NCBI RefSeq assembly: GCF_013839525.1
Contig: NZ_JACDIS010000012.1
Location: 62,001-126,000 of the forward strand
Length of the DNA: 64,000 nucleotides
Reading direction: 5' to 3'
DNA from: Chthonobacter rhizosphaerae
GTDB lineage: Bacteria; Pseudomonadota; Alphaproteobacteria; Rhizobiales; Pleomorphomonadaceae
The notes below the pieces were generated by a model, which was given only the letters and a program-made list of their open reading frames with translations, did not search any database and was not told the DNA's origin. The position numbers and the translations under genes are program-made. Shown one piece after another: positions 25,946 through 33,701 of the stretch (positions are counted from its first letter, which is position 1; each line of letters begins with the position of its first letter).

Positions 25946-27316
25946 TCAGCCCGCCACGGCGGCCCGCCAGCGGTCCGCGTATTGAGGGAAGCCGCCGCCG
26001 AGCGGCTCGACCGGGTTCGGCTCCATCAGCCGCGCCGGCCGTCCGTCCGGGCCGAGCGCCAGGAGGGCGGCGCCGGCGCTGGTGCCGGTCGCGCCCTCGC
26101 AGGGCAGGACAGGGCGCCCCGCCGCGGCGGAGAGCGCGGCGGCGAACAGGCGGTTCCGGGCGAATGGCCCTTCCACGACGATCGGCCCGTCGGCGTTGGC
26201 GAGCGAAAGGCCGGTGGCGGTCATCAGGGCGGCGTAGAGGCTCGCTGCCGCCGTCCGCTCGGCCGGCGACAGGGTGCCGGGGTCGCGTGTCCAGCGGCCG
26301 GGTTTCGACGGGAACGGGCCGGATTTCGGCACGAAGGTGGGCAGGGCCATGACGCCGTCGGCGATCACCCGGTCCACGGTCGCGGCGTCCGGCGCCTCGG
26401 CCTTGCCGGCGGTCAGCATCTCCATCTCGCGCCCGCCCATGAAGCGCGCGCCCGGTACCGGCCGCCCGTAGGCGTCCACGTTGGCGAGGGTGTCGCGCGC
26501 GGCGTCGAGGCCGTTCGGCTCGCCGCCGACCGCGAAGATCACCACCCAGGTGCCGGTGGACACCACCGAAAAGGGCGTCTCGCGGGTGAGGAGGTGCGGG
26601 AGGAGCGAGGCGTTGCTGTCGTGGATGCCGCAATGGACCGGGGTCCCCGGCCGCAGGCCGGTCTGCGCCGCGATCGCCGGCGCGATGGGCCCGAGGGCGT
26701 CGAAGGCGGAGCGGACCGGCGGCAGCAGCCCGGCCCAGCCCATCGCGTCCGCCAGCGAGGAGGGCGCGCCCGTCGCGGGCCGCCAGAGGTCCGTGTGGCA
26801 GCCGAGCGACGTCACCTCCGCGGCGAGCACGCCGGTCAGCCGGAAGGCCCAGTACTGCGGATAGGGCACGATGGCCGTGACCCTGGCGAACGCCTCCGGA
26901 AACGCCCGCTCCAGCCAGAACAGCTGCGCGCCCACGTTGAGGCCGCAGGCGAGCCGCGGCGAATAGGTCTCCGCGAAGGCCGGCCGTGCCGCGTCATAGG
27001 CGTCGGCGAGGGTGTCCGGGCCGTCATGCTCGTAGTCGAGCACCGGCAGGGCGAGGTCGTCGCCCGCCATCAGGGCCGCCGACGCGCCGTGGGTGGTGAT
27101 CGAAACCGCGTCGATCCGGTGCTCCTCCGCGGCCGCCTTCAGGGAGGCGAGCGCGAAGGCGTGGAGGCCGTCCGTGTCGAAGTGCGGATAGGGCGGGCCG
27201 GGCAGGACCTTGTTGGGCGTGGTGCGGACGAACACGTCCGCGCCGGTCGTGACGTCGTGCACCACCAGCTTGGCGTTGGTCTTGCCGATGTCGAGCACGG
27301 CCACGAGGCGGGTCAT
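25946..27316 (-). CDS. rhaK: FGGY-family carbohydrate kinase, L-rhamnulokinase RhaK
   Basis: A 456-residue FGGY kinase with the N-terminal phosphate loop VLDIGKTNAKLVV, GIHDSNASLLPH containing the catalytic Asp, the adenosine motif STGTWVVIF, and GATGTSAGAALLA near the C-terminus. Position as the last gene of a rhaRSTPQUK-order operon identifies it as the rhizobial RhaK, which phosphorylates rhamnulose and, in Rhizobium leguminosarum, is also required for rhamnose uptake. It starts 14 bases after the rhaU stop. Sequence alone would allow a different ketose or ribulose substrate. Confidence 0.9.
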   Translation of the reverse strand: MTRLVAVLDIGKTNAKLVVHDVTTGADVFVRTTPNKVLPGPPYPHFDTDGLHAFALASLKAAAEEHRIDAVSITTHGASAALMAGDDLALPVLDYEHDGPDTLADAYDAARPAFAETYSPRLACGLNVGAQLFWLERAFPEAFARVTAIVPYPQYWAFRLTGVLAAEVTSLGCHTDLWRPATGAPSSLADAMGWAGLLPPVRSAFDALGPIAPAIAAQTGLRPGTPVHCGIHDSNASLLPHLLTRETPFSVVSTGTWVVIFAVGGEPNGLDAARDTLANVDAYGRPVPGARFMGGREMEMLTAGKAEAPDAATVDRVIADGVMALPTFVPKSGPFPSKPGRWTRDPGTLSPAERTAAASLYAALMTATGLSLANADGPIVVEGPFARNRLFAAALSAAAGRPVLPCEGATGTSAGAALLALGPDGRPARLMEPNPVEPLGGGFPQYADRWRAAVAG

Positions 27317-27330
27317 CGGGCTCTCCGGCG

Positions 27331-27663
27331 TCAGTCCATGTGGAACACGGTGCGCAGCGGCACGGCGACGGGCTCGTCGTCGGGCTTCACCGCCATGATG
27401 TCCCGCATGTGCGCCCACCAGCGCCGCATCACCGGGTGGTTCGGCAGGTCGGCCATGGCGTGGTCGCGCCGGCGCCAGAGGACGGCGAACAGGATGTTCG
27501 TCTCCTCGTCCAGGTGGATGGAGTAGTCGCTCACCCCGGCGTCCCTGAGAAGGGCGGCGAGCTCCGGCCAGATCGCGTCGTGCCGTTGCCGGTAGTCCTC
27601 GGCCATGCCGGGATTCAGCATCATCTTGAAGGCGTATTTCTCGTGGGTGGAGCGATCGGTCAT
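27331..27663 (-). CDS. rhaU: L-rhamnose mutarotase
   Basis: A 110-residue RhaU/RhaM-type mutarotase that interconverts L-rhamnose anomers. Family hallmarks are [22 protein letters not shown] with the active-site His, the [19 protein letters not shown] strand, and the WWAHMRDIM tail. The length is typical. Its ATG shares bases with the rhaQ stop (TGATG), showing translational coupling. The neighbouring rhaK follows after 14 bases. Confidence 0.95.
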   Translation of the reverse strand: MTDRSTHEKYAFKMMLNPGMAEDYRQRHDAIWPELAALLRDAGVSDYSIHLDEETNILFAVLWRRRDHAMADLPNHPVMRRWWAHMRDIMAVKPDDEPVAVPLRTVFHMD

Positions 27664-28688
27664 CAGGCGGCTCCCCGGTTGGACGACTGGCGACGGGCGG
27701 CGACCCGGCGGGCGAGGATCGGCAGCGCGATGACGGTGATCAGCATGGCGCCGATCACGATGGACATGACGATGCCCGGCACGTTGAGAAGGCCGAGGCC
27801 GAAGGTCACGAGCCCCATCACGAAGGCCGCGATGACGACGCCCGGGATGGTGCCGGACCCGCCGAGGATGCTGACGCCGCCGAGCACCACCATGGTGACG
27901 ACCTCCAGTTCCCAGCCGAACGCGATCGACGGCCGGGTGGACCCGAGCCGGGAGGTCAGCATGACGGCGGCGGCGCCGGCGGCAAGCCCCGTCATCAGGA
28001 ACAGGGTGAACTTGATGCGCTCCACCGGGATGCCCGAGAAGGTGGCCCCGAGCGGGTTGTTGCCGATGGCGTAGACCTTGCGGCCGAAGGTGGTGCGGTG
28101 GAGCACGATGCCGCCGACGAGCGCAACGGCGAGGAAGAAGACGAGCTCGAACGAGATCACCCACCACACGTAGCCCTGGCCGAACCAGGCGAAGTCGGCC
28201 GGGTATCCCTTGTAGACCTGGTCGCCCAGGGTGACGTAGGCGATGCCCCTGAAGAGGCTCATGGTGCCGATGGTGACGACGATCGACGGCAGGCCGAAGC
28301 GGGTGACCAGAAGGCCGTTGAACGCCCCGCAGGCAAGCCCCACGCCGAGGCCGATGGCGACCAGCCCCGGCGCGCCGACGCCCATCTGGGCGGCCGCCCC
28401 CATGGCGGTGGAGGCGAGCGCGATGATGGCGGCGACCGACAGGTCGATCTCGCCGGCGATCACCAGGAAGGCCATGGCGACGGCGATGACGGCCTTTTCG
28501 GTGAAGTTGAACGTGGCGTCCGACAGGTTCCAGGGATCGAGGAAGTAGGGGGACGCCAGGCTGTTGGCGATGAAGATCGCCACGGCCACGACGAGAAGCA
28601 GCGCCTCCCAGCTCTTCAGCGCGCGCGACATCCGGCCGTCGAGCCGGTCCGGGATCGTCCGGCGGGTGGGCGAGGCGGCGGTGGTCAT
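27663..28688 (-). CDS. rhaQ: Rhamnose ABC transporter permease RhaQ
   Basis: A 341-residue CUT2 permease with about nine hydrophobic helices. The EAL loop equivalent is [17 protein letters not shown] and the substrate-path motif is [18 protein letters not shown]. It is the second of two adjacent permeases, matching RhaP-RhaQ of Rhizobium leguminosarum, which form a heterodimeric channel. Start ATG 28688 overlaps the rhaP stop by 4 bases and its own stop overlaps rhaU, so the three are tightly coupled. Confidence 0.93.
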   Translation of the reverse strand: MTTAASPTRRTIPDRLDGRMSRALKSWEALLLVVAVAIFIANSLASPYFLDPWNLSDATFNFTEKAVIAVAMAFLVIAGEIDLSVAAIIALASTAMGAAAQMGVGAPGLVAIGLGVGLACGAFNGLLVTRFGLPSIVVTIGTMSLFRGIAYVTLGDQVYKGYPADFAWFGQGYVWWVISFELVFFLAVALVGGIVLHRTTFGRKVYAIGNNPLGATFSGIPVERIKFTLFLMTGLAAGAAAVMLTSRLGSTRPSIAFGWELEVVTMVVLGGVSILGGSGTIPGVVIAAFVMGLVTFGLGLLNVPGIVMSIVIGAMLITVIALPILARRVAARRQSSNRGAA

Positions 28689-29680
28689 GAGGCGGCTCCC
28701 GCGGTGGCGCCGGTCGGGCGCAGGATGATGCGGCCCTTGCGACGCTCCGCCCGGGCGTTGATCGCCACGGCGGCGATGATGACCGCGCCGGAGATGGCCA
28801 TCTGGAAGAAGGGCGACACGTTGACGACCGGCAGGGCGTTCTTGATCAGGCCGAGGAAGAGCGCGCCGAGGACCGCGCCGCCGACCGACCCGATGCCGCC
28901 CGCGATCGAGACGCCGCCGATCACGCAGGCGGCCACCACGTCGAGCTCGAACCCGGCCGCGATGTCCACGTAGGCGACCGCGTACCGGGCGACCCAGAGA
29001 TAGCCGGAGAGGCCGGCCAGCATGCCGGACAGGCAGAAGGCCAGGAAGCGCGTGCGCCCCACGTCGACGCCGGCATAGATCGCGGCGGTCGGGTTGCCGC
29101 CGGTGGCGTAGAAGGCGCGGCCCACGTTGGTGCGGGTGAAGAGGACGGTCGCCCCGATGATCACGGCGAGCGCCACCCACGTCAGCACCGGCAGGCCCGC
29201 CACCAGCGTGCGGGGTGTCTCCAGGAACACCGGCGTCATCTCGTGGGCGTTCACCCACTCGCCGCCGGAGACCACGAACGCCATGCCCCGGTAGATGGTG
29301 AGCGTCCCGAGGGTGACGACGATCGGCGGCATGTCGAGCTTCCAGACCAGCAGCCCGTTGAAGGCGCCGAGCAGGAGGCCGACGCCGGCCGACAGGAGGA
29401 CCAGCAGGGCCAGCGGCAGGTCCGGGTTCGCCTCGTTCAGCATGGCGACGATCATGCCGGTGAAGGCCAGGTTGGCGGCGACCGAAAGGTCGATCGACCG
29501 GGTGAGGATCACCGCCGTCTGGCCGAGCGCGAGGATCATCAGGATGGCGGTGTCGTTGAACACGGCCGCAAGGTTCGCCGGCCTCGCGAAGGCCGGGAAG
29601 CGGCTCGTGATGACCACGAGGAGCAGCGCCATCGCGACGAGCAGCAGCGCCTCGCGCCGGGCGAAGAGCGATTTCAGCAT
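28685..29680 (-). CDS. rhaP: Rhamnose ABC transporter permease RhaP
   Basis: A 331-residue CUT2 permease with multiple hydrophobic helices. Motifs: [18 protein letters not shown] near residue 60 and [18 protein letters not shown], the cytoplasmic ATPase-contact loop. It pairs with RhaQ encoded just downstream. Unlike its neighbours it has no purine-rich ribosome site just before the ATG, and it is separated from rhaT by 235 bases that hold repeat elements. The gene order supports rhamnose as substrate. Confidence 0.92.
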   Translation of the reverse strand: MLKSLFARREALLLVAMALLLVVITSRFPAFARPANLAAVFNDTAILMILALGQTAVILTRSIDLSVAANLAFTGMIVAMLNEANPDLPLALLVLLSAGVGLLLGAFNGLLVWKLDMPPIVVTLGTLTIYRGMAFVVSGGEWVNAHEMTPVFLETPRTLVAGLPVLTWVALAVIIGATVLFTRTNVGRAFYATGGNPTAAIYAGVDVGRTRFLAFCLSGMLAGLSGYLWVARYAVAYVDIAAGFELDVVAACVIGGVSIAGGIGSVGGAVLGALFLGLIKNALPVVNVSPFFQMAISGAVIIAAVAINARAERRKGRIILRPTGATAGAAS

Positions 29681-29756
29681 GGCAGGAGGTTCCCGGAGCC
29701 GAATGCGGCGGACGCGGAGCGGAGGGCGAAGGCGGAGGGGAGGGCGACCGCTCCAG

Positions 29757-29777
29757 CGTCATGGTCCGCGAAGGTGG
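29757..29777 (+). repeat. GGTCCGC-type hairpin repeat, copy E (partial)
   Basis: CGTCATGGTCCGCGAAGG followed by TGG retains the first arm of the repeat consensus. With copy F about 60 bases on, ATGGTCCG and CGGACCAT make a long-range inverted pair within the rhaT-rhaP gap. Confidence 0.5.
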
Positions 29778-29829
29778 AGGCCATGTTCGCCGGAACGGCT
29801 TCACGGTCACCGTCGCGCCAAGTCCCCGC

Positions 29830-29850
29830 TCGGACCATGATGGGTGGGCG
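29830..29850 (-). repeat. GGTCCGC-type hairpin repeat, copy F (partial, inverted)
   Basis: On the minus strand it reads CGCCCACCCATCATGGTCCG, a scrambled or truncated version of the repeat that keeps CATGGTCCG and a CCCACC block. It faces copy E. Confidence 0.45.
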
Positions 29851-29915
29851 TTCAGCGCTTTTGTTTTCTCCCCACCGCACCGACTTCGCGGCGCGCTTGA
29901 CCGGTCCACCACCCA

Positions 29916-31442
29916 TCACGCGCCTCCCTCGTTGCCCGTGGCGGCGCGGACGAGGACTTCCGGCGTCAGGCCCTCCCGGTCGAAGGCGCCGGCCATGCGG
30001 CCCTCGCGCATCACGACCACCCGGTCGGCCATGCCGAGGATTTCGGGGATCTCGCTCGACACCATGATGACCGCGAGGCCCTCGCCGGCGAGTTCGCTCA
30101 TGAAGGCGTGGACGGCGGCCTTGGAGCCGATGTCGATGCCCTTGGTGGGCTCGTCGAGAATGATGACCTTCGGACCGGTGGCGAGCCACTTGCCGATCAC
30201 CACCTTCTGCTGGTTGCCGCCGGACAGAGTGCCGACGGGCTGGCTGAGCGAGGAGGCCCTCAGGTCCAGCCGCTCCGCGTAGGTGCGCGCGAGGGCGAAC
30301 TCCTCGGCCATGCGGATGAAGCCGCGCCGCGCCGTGCGGTGAAGCGAGGGCAGAGACACGTTCTCCACGATCGCCATGGGCAGGATGGCGCCATGGCGCC
30401 CGCGCTCCTCGGGCACGTAGACGATGCCGGCGCGGATCGCCTCCGCCGGCGAGCGGACGGTGATCGGCCGGCCCTCCAGCGTCAGCGCGCCGGCGCTCGG
30501 CCGGGTGACGCCGAAGAGCGCCTGGCAGAGCTCCGACCGGCCGGCGCCGACAAGCCCGTAGAGACCCAGGATCTCGCCGCGACGGAGCGCGAAGGAGACG
30601 CCGTCGAATTCCGTCGGGTGGCAGTAGCCCTCCACCTTGAGGATCGTTTCGCCGATGCGCGCGGGCGTCTTCGGAAAGACCTGGTCCACGGACCGGCCGA
30701 CCATCATGCGCACGAGGTCGCTGTGGGTCACGTCGGCGAGGCCGCCCGCGCCGACCGCCTTGCCATCGCGGAAGACGGCGAAGTCGTCGGCGATGCGCCA
30801 GACCTCCTCGAACTTGTGGCTGATGAAGAGGATGGCCTTTCCCTTCGCCTTCAGCCGCCCGATGATCCGGAACAGATCCTCCACCTCCTTGTGGGAGAGG
30901 GCGGCCGTCGGCTCGTCCATGATGACCACGCGGCTCTCCACCGAGAGGGCGCGGGCGATGGCGACGAGGTGCCGCTGGCCGATGGAGAGGTCCTTCAGGC
31001 GGGTGCGCGGGTCGATGTCGGCGTCCACCGAGTGGAGGAGGGCGGCCGAGCGGGCCCGCATGGCCGACCAGTCCACGAGGCCGAGGCGGTTCCTGGGCGC
31101 GTGGCCGAGCCAGATGTTCTCCGCCACCGACAGATCGTCGAAGAGCACCGTCTCCTGGTGGATGGCGGTGATGCCGGCGGCCTGGGCGTCGGCCGCGGTC
31201 TCGAGGCGCGTGGGCGTCCCGTCGATCAGGATCTCGCCGGCGTCGGGCCGGTAGATGCCCGTGAGGATCTTCACCAGCGTCGACTTGCCGGCGCCGTTCT
31301 CGCCGATGAGCGCGGTTACCCGGCCGGGGCGCAGGGTGAGCGCCACGTCGGCGAGGGCCTGCACGCCTGGGAAGCTCTTGGAGATGCCGCGCATCTCCAG
31401 GATCGGCGCGGCAAGAGCGACGGACTGGTTCAGCATGTTCAT
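29916..31442 (-). CDS. rhaT: Rhamnose ABC transporter ATPase RhaT
   Basis: A 508-residue two-domain CUT2 ATPase. First domain: Walker A GENGAGKST, signature LSIGQRHLVAIARAL and Walker B VVIMDEPTAAL. Second domain: degenerate Walker A GLVGAGRSEL, signature [15 protein letters not shown] and Walker B VIILDEPTKGIDIG. The degenerate second Walker A (no GKS/T) is normal for this family. It lies between rhaS and rhaP, as in the rhizobial rha operon. ATG 31442 is chosen, with AGAAG as a weak ribosome site; a second ATG follows two codons later. Confidence 0.93.
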   Translation of the reverse strand: MNMLNQSVALAAPILEMRGISKSFPGVQALADVALTLRPGRVTALIGENGAGKSTLVKILTGIYRPDAGEILIDGTPTRLETAADAQAAGITAIHQETVLFDDLSVAENIWLGHAPRNRLGLVDWSAMRARSAALLHSVDADIDPRTRLKDLSIGQRHLVAIARALSVESRVVIMDEPTAALSHKEVEDLFRIIGRLKAKGKAILFISHKFEEVWRIADDFAVFRDGKAVGAGGLADVTHSDLVRMMVGRSVDQVFPKTPARIGETILKVEGYCHPTEFDGVSFALRRGEILGLYGLVGAGRSELCQALFGVTRPSAGALTLEGRPITVRSPAEAIRAGIVYVPEERGRHGAILPMAIVENVSLPSLHRTARRGFIRMAEEFALARTYAERLDLRASSLSQPVGTLSGGNQQKVVIGKWLATGPKVIILDEPTKGIDIGSKAAVHAFMSELAGEGLAVIMVSSEIPEILGMADRVVVMREGRMAGAFDREGLTPEVLVRAATGNEGGA

Positions 31443-31545
31443 GGGGGACGTCTTCTCAAAAGGCTGCCGTCTGGTGCGGCTTGCTCCGCCGGCGCGCGGA
31501 CGGCGCACCGGCGGGCAGATCCGGCGCGAGGCCGGACGGAACGCC

Positions 31546-31564
31546 TGGCGGCCGCCGGCCGCCA
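31546..31564 (-). promoter_or_regulatory. Hairpin directly after rhaS (attenuator/mRNA stabiliser candidate)
   Basis: The perfect arms TGGCGGCC and GGCCGCCA, with a three-base GCC loop, begin 13 bases past the rhaS stop and before rhaT. There is no T-run. Hairpins in this position commonly protect binding-protein mRNA or cut read-through into the transporter genes, so more binding protein is made. Confidence 0.55.
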
Positions 31565-31577
31565 AGATCGCCTAGGA

Positions 31578-32573
31578 TCAGAAGATCTTGGCGAATTCCT
31601 CGACGTTGCTGGCGTCGTAGGTGAAGGGGTCCGCCATGGCGCCTTCGCCGTTCCCGTCGAACGCGACCTGACCCACGCGGCCGATCGGGATGGTCTCGCC
31701 CGGCTCGCCCTTCGCGGTGCCCTTGACGATGTGGTAGGAGATCATGGCCGCGGAATAACCGAGGTCGATCGGGTTCCAGATCGAGAACGACTTGGACGCG
31801 CCCGACTTCACATGACCGGCCATTTCGGACGGCAGGCCGAGGCCGGTGACGAAGACCTCGCCCACCTTGCCGGCGTCGGAGACCGCCTGGGCGGCGGCCA
31901 CGATGCCGACGGAGGTCGGCGCCACGATCACCTTCACGTTCGGGTAGGTCTGCAGGAGGCCCTGGGTCTCGCGATACGACTTGTCGGCGAGGTCGTCGCC
32001 GTAGACGGTCGTCACCACGTTGATGCCCGGATAGTTCGGCTGGGCCTTCTTCAGCTCCTCGATCCAGGTGTTCTGGTTGGTGGAGGTGGCGGTCGCCGAC
32101 AGGATGGCGATGTCGCCCTTGCCTTCGGGCAGGGCCGCCTGAGCGAGCTTCAGGAGCTGGTTGCCGATCAGCGAGTTGGACGACGGGTTGAGGTGCACCA
32201 GGCGGCCTTCCGGCGCCACGCCGGAATCCCACGAGATCACCTTGATGCCGCGGTCCATGGCCTTCTTCAGGGCCGGCGCGACCGCGTCCTTGTCGTTGGC
32301 CGAGATCGCGATGGCGTCCACGCGCTGGGCGATCAGGGCGTTGATCACCTCGATCTGGCCTTCGGCGGTGGTGGAGGTCGGGCCGGTGTAGATGATCTCC
32401 ATGTCACCGACTTCCTTGGCGGCCTCCTCGGCGCCCTTCTTGGCGGCTTCGAAGAAGCCGATGCCGAGCGCCTTCACGACGAGGGCCACCTTGACGTTTT
32501 CCGCCTGCGCGGGGCCGGCGATGAGCGCGGCGGCGAGCGCCGTGCCGAGGGCAAGTGTCTTCAGAAACGACAT
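31578..32573 (-). CDS. rhaS: Rhamnose ABC transporter substrate-binding protein RhaS
   Basis: A 331-residue periplasmic sugar-binding protein of the PBP1/RbsB type. Residues 1-24 are a signal peptide (FLKTLALGTALAAALIAGPAQA, cleavage before ENVKV). Conserved parts include PTSTTAEGQIEVINALIAQ, AISANDKDAV, WDSGV and VTGLGLPSEM. It captures L-rhamnose and passes it to RhaTPQ. GGAGGAAAG provides a strong ribosome site. A GC-rich hairpin follows the stop. Confidence 0.94.
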   Translation of the reverse strand: MSFLKTLALGTALAAALIAGPAQAENVKVALVVKALGIGFFEAAKKGAEEAAKEVGDMEIIYTGPTSTTAEGQIEVINALIAQRVDAIAISANDKDAVAPALKKAMDRGIKVISWDSGVAPEGRLVHLNPSSNSLIGNQLLKLAQAALPEGKGDIAILSATATSTNQNTWIEELKKAQPNYPGINVVTTVYGDDLADKSYRETQGLLQTYPNVKVIVAPTSVGIVAAAQAVSDAGKVGEVFVTGLGLPSEMAGHVKSGASKSFSIWNPIDLGYSAAMISYHIVKGTAKGEPGETIPIGRVGQVAFDGNGEGAMADPFTYDASNVEEFAKIF

Positions 32574-32656
32574 GTCTTTCCTCCCTGGTGGTGCATTTCA
32601 TCCCGCCCGCCTCATCGCGCCGGAACCGGGTTCGTCCCCGGCTCTCCCTCCGGCGG

Positions 32657-33469
32657 TCAGGCGACGGACGAAGATCTCTTCCGGTCGGCGGCGCCCTCGA
32701 TCTCCGCGATGACGAGCGTGATGCCGGCGGTCTCGATCATCCGGCGCGCCTCGTCCGTGACGGCGTCGTCGGTGACGATGGTGGTGGCCCGCTCCAGCGG
32801 GCACAGGATCAGGCTGGAGCGGGTCTGGAACTTGGAGCTGTCGACGAGCAGCACGAGCTCGTCCGCCTGCCGCATCAGGCGCTGCTCGGACTGGATGATC
32901 AGGCTGTCGCTCTCCATGATGCCGAGCGGCGAGACGCCCTGGGCGCCCATGAACATGCGCTTGGCGTAGAAGTGCGCGGTGCCGTCGTTCTCGAACGGCG
33001 ACAGGATGATGTTCTGCTCCCGGTAGACGGCGCCGGCCGGCACGATGGTGGTGCACTTGGTGTTCTTCACCAGGTGCTCGGCGATCGCGAAGGAGTTGGT
33101 CAGCACCTGGAGGCGGCGGCCGGCGAGGTGGTGGACCATCTGGAAGGTGGTCGTGCCGCCGTTGATGATGATGCTGTCGCCGTCCTGGCAGAGCTTCACC
33201 GCCTCGCGTGCGATTGCGCGCTTCTGAGCGATGTTGACGGATTCGCTGACCCGGAACGGGCGGGCGGTCAGCGTGCCGATCTGCGGCGGATGCAAGGCCT
33301 CGGCGCCGCCGCGCACCTTGCGCAGGCGACCCTGGAGGGCGAGGGCGGCGATGTCCCGGCGGATCGTCGCTTCCGATACGCCCGTCAGCTCGACGATGTC
33401 CTGCACCGTCGCGACGGGCCGTTCCTGGACGGCGCTCAAGATGATCCGCTGGCGCTCACGTTCGTGCAT
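32657..33469 (-). CDS. rhaR: DeoR-family transcriptional regulator RhaR
   Basis: A 270-residue DeoR-type regulator. Residues 5-60 form the winged helix (MHERERQRIILSAVQERPVATV, with ELTGVSEATIRRDIAAL as the recognition region). The C-terminal DeoR sensor domain has INGGTTTFQMVHHL and AITDEARRMIE-like DDAVTDEARR. As first gene of the rhaRSTPQUK operon it is expected to repress both this operon and divergent rhaDI, with a sugar phosphate as inducer. GGAGGGG precedes the ATG. The intergenic region has back-to-back TTGACA promoters. Confidence 0.92.
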   Translation of the reverse strand: MHERERQRIILSAVQERPVATVQDIVELTGVSEATIRRDIAALALQGRLRKVRGGAEALHPPQIGTLTARPFRVSESVNIAQKRAIAREAVKLCQDGDSIIINGGTTTFQMVHHLAGRRLQVLTNSFAIAEHLVKNTKCTTIVPAGAVYREQNIILSPFENDGTAHFYAKRMFMGAQGVSPLGIMESDSLIIQSEQRLMRQADELVLLVDSSKFQTRSSLILCPLERATTIVTDDAVTDEARRMIETAGITLVIAEIEGAADRKRSSSVA

Positions 33470-33491
33470 GCACCCCTCCCTTGGCTGCGAT

Positions 33492-33518
33492 CAAATCGGT
33501 TGAGTGGTTCGTTGTCAA
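33492..33518 (-). promoter_or_regulatory. Promoter of rhaR operon
   Basis: On the minus strand TTGACA (33518-33513), 17 bases, then TTTGAT (33497-33492) form a good sigma-70-type promoter. The start codon of rhaR is about 22 bases beyond the -10, leaving a very short leader. It is the mirror of the rhaD promoter 60 bases away. Confidence 0.65.
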
Positions 33519-33552
33519 TCAGCTTCAGTCAAAAAACGTCATGCTGCGGTGC

Positions 33553-33569
33553 AAAATGATCGAAAATGA
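33553..33569. promoter_or_regulatory. Candidate RhaR operator between divergent promoters
   Basis: AAAATGA occurs twice, separated by three bases (AAAATGA TCG AAAATGA), just before the rhaD -35 box. DeoR regulators often bind direct repeats. The sequence is more AT-rich than its surroundings. Its role is inferred from position only. Confidence 0.4.
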
Positions 33570-33579
33570 CCGGTTGCGA

Positions 33580-33608
33580 TTGACAGGCCGTGTCCGGCTG
33601 CGCGATAT
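33580..33608 (+). promoter_or_regulatory. Promoter of rhaDI
   Basis: TTGACA (33580-33585), 17 bases, then CGATAT (33603-33608) gives a perfect -35 and a fair -10. It lies about 94 bases before the rhaD start codon. GATTGACA occurs inverted at 33513-33520 for the rhaR promoter. Confidence 0.65.
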
Positions 33609-33701
33609 CTTCTCTCGTCCAACGACGGGCCGGGAGTGGCGACGATTATCGTGTCGCCGGTCCGTCCACCGCCAAGAAATCATGATGTTTGGGAGGCGCC
33701 G

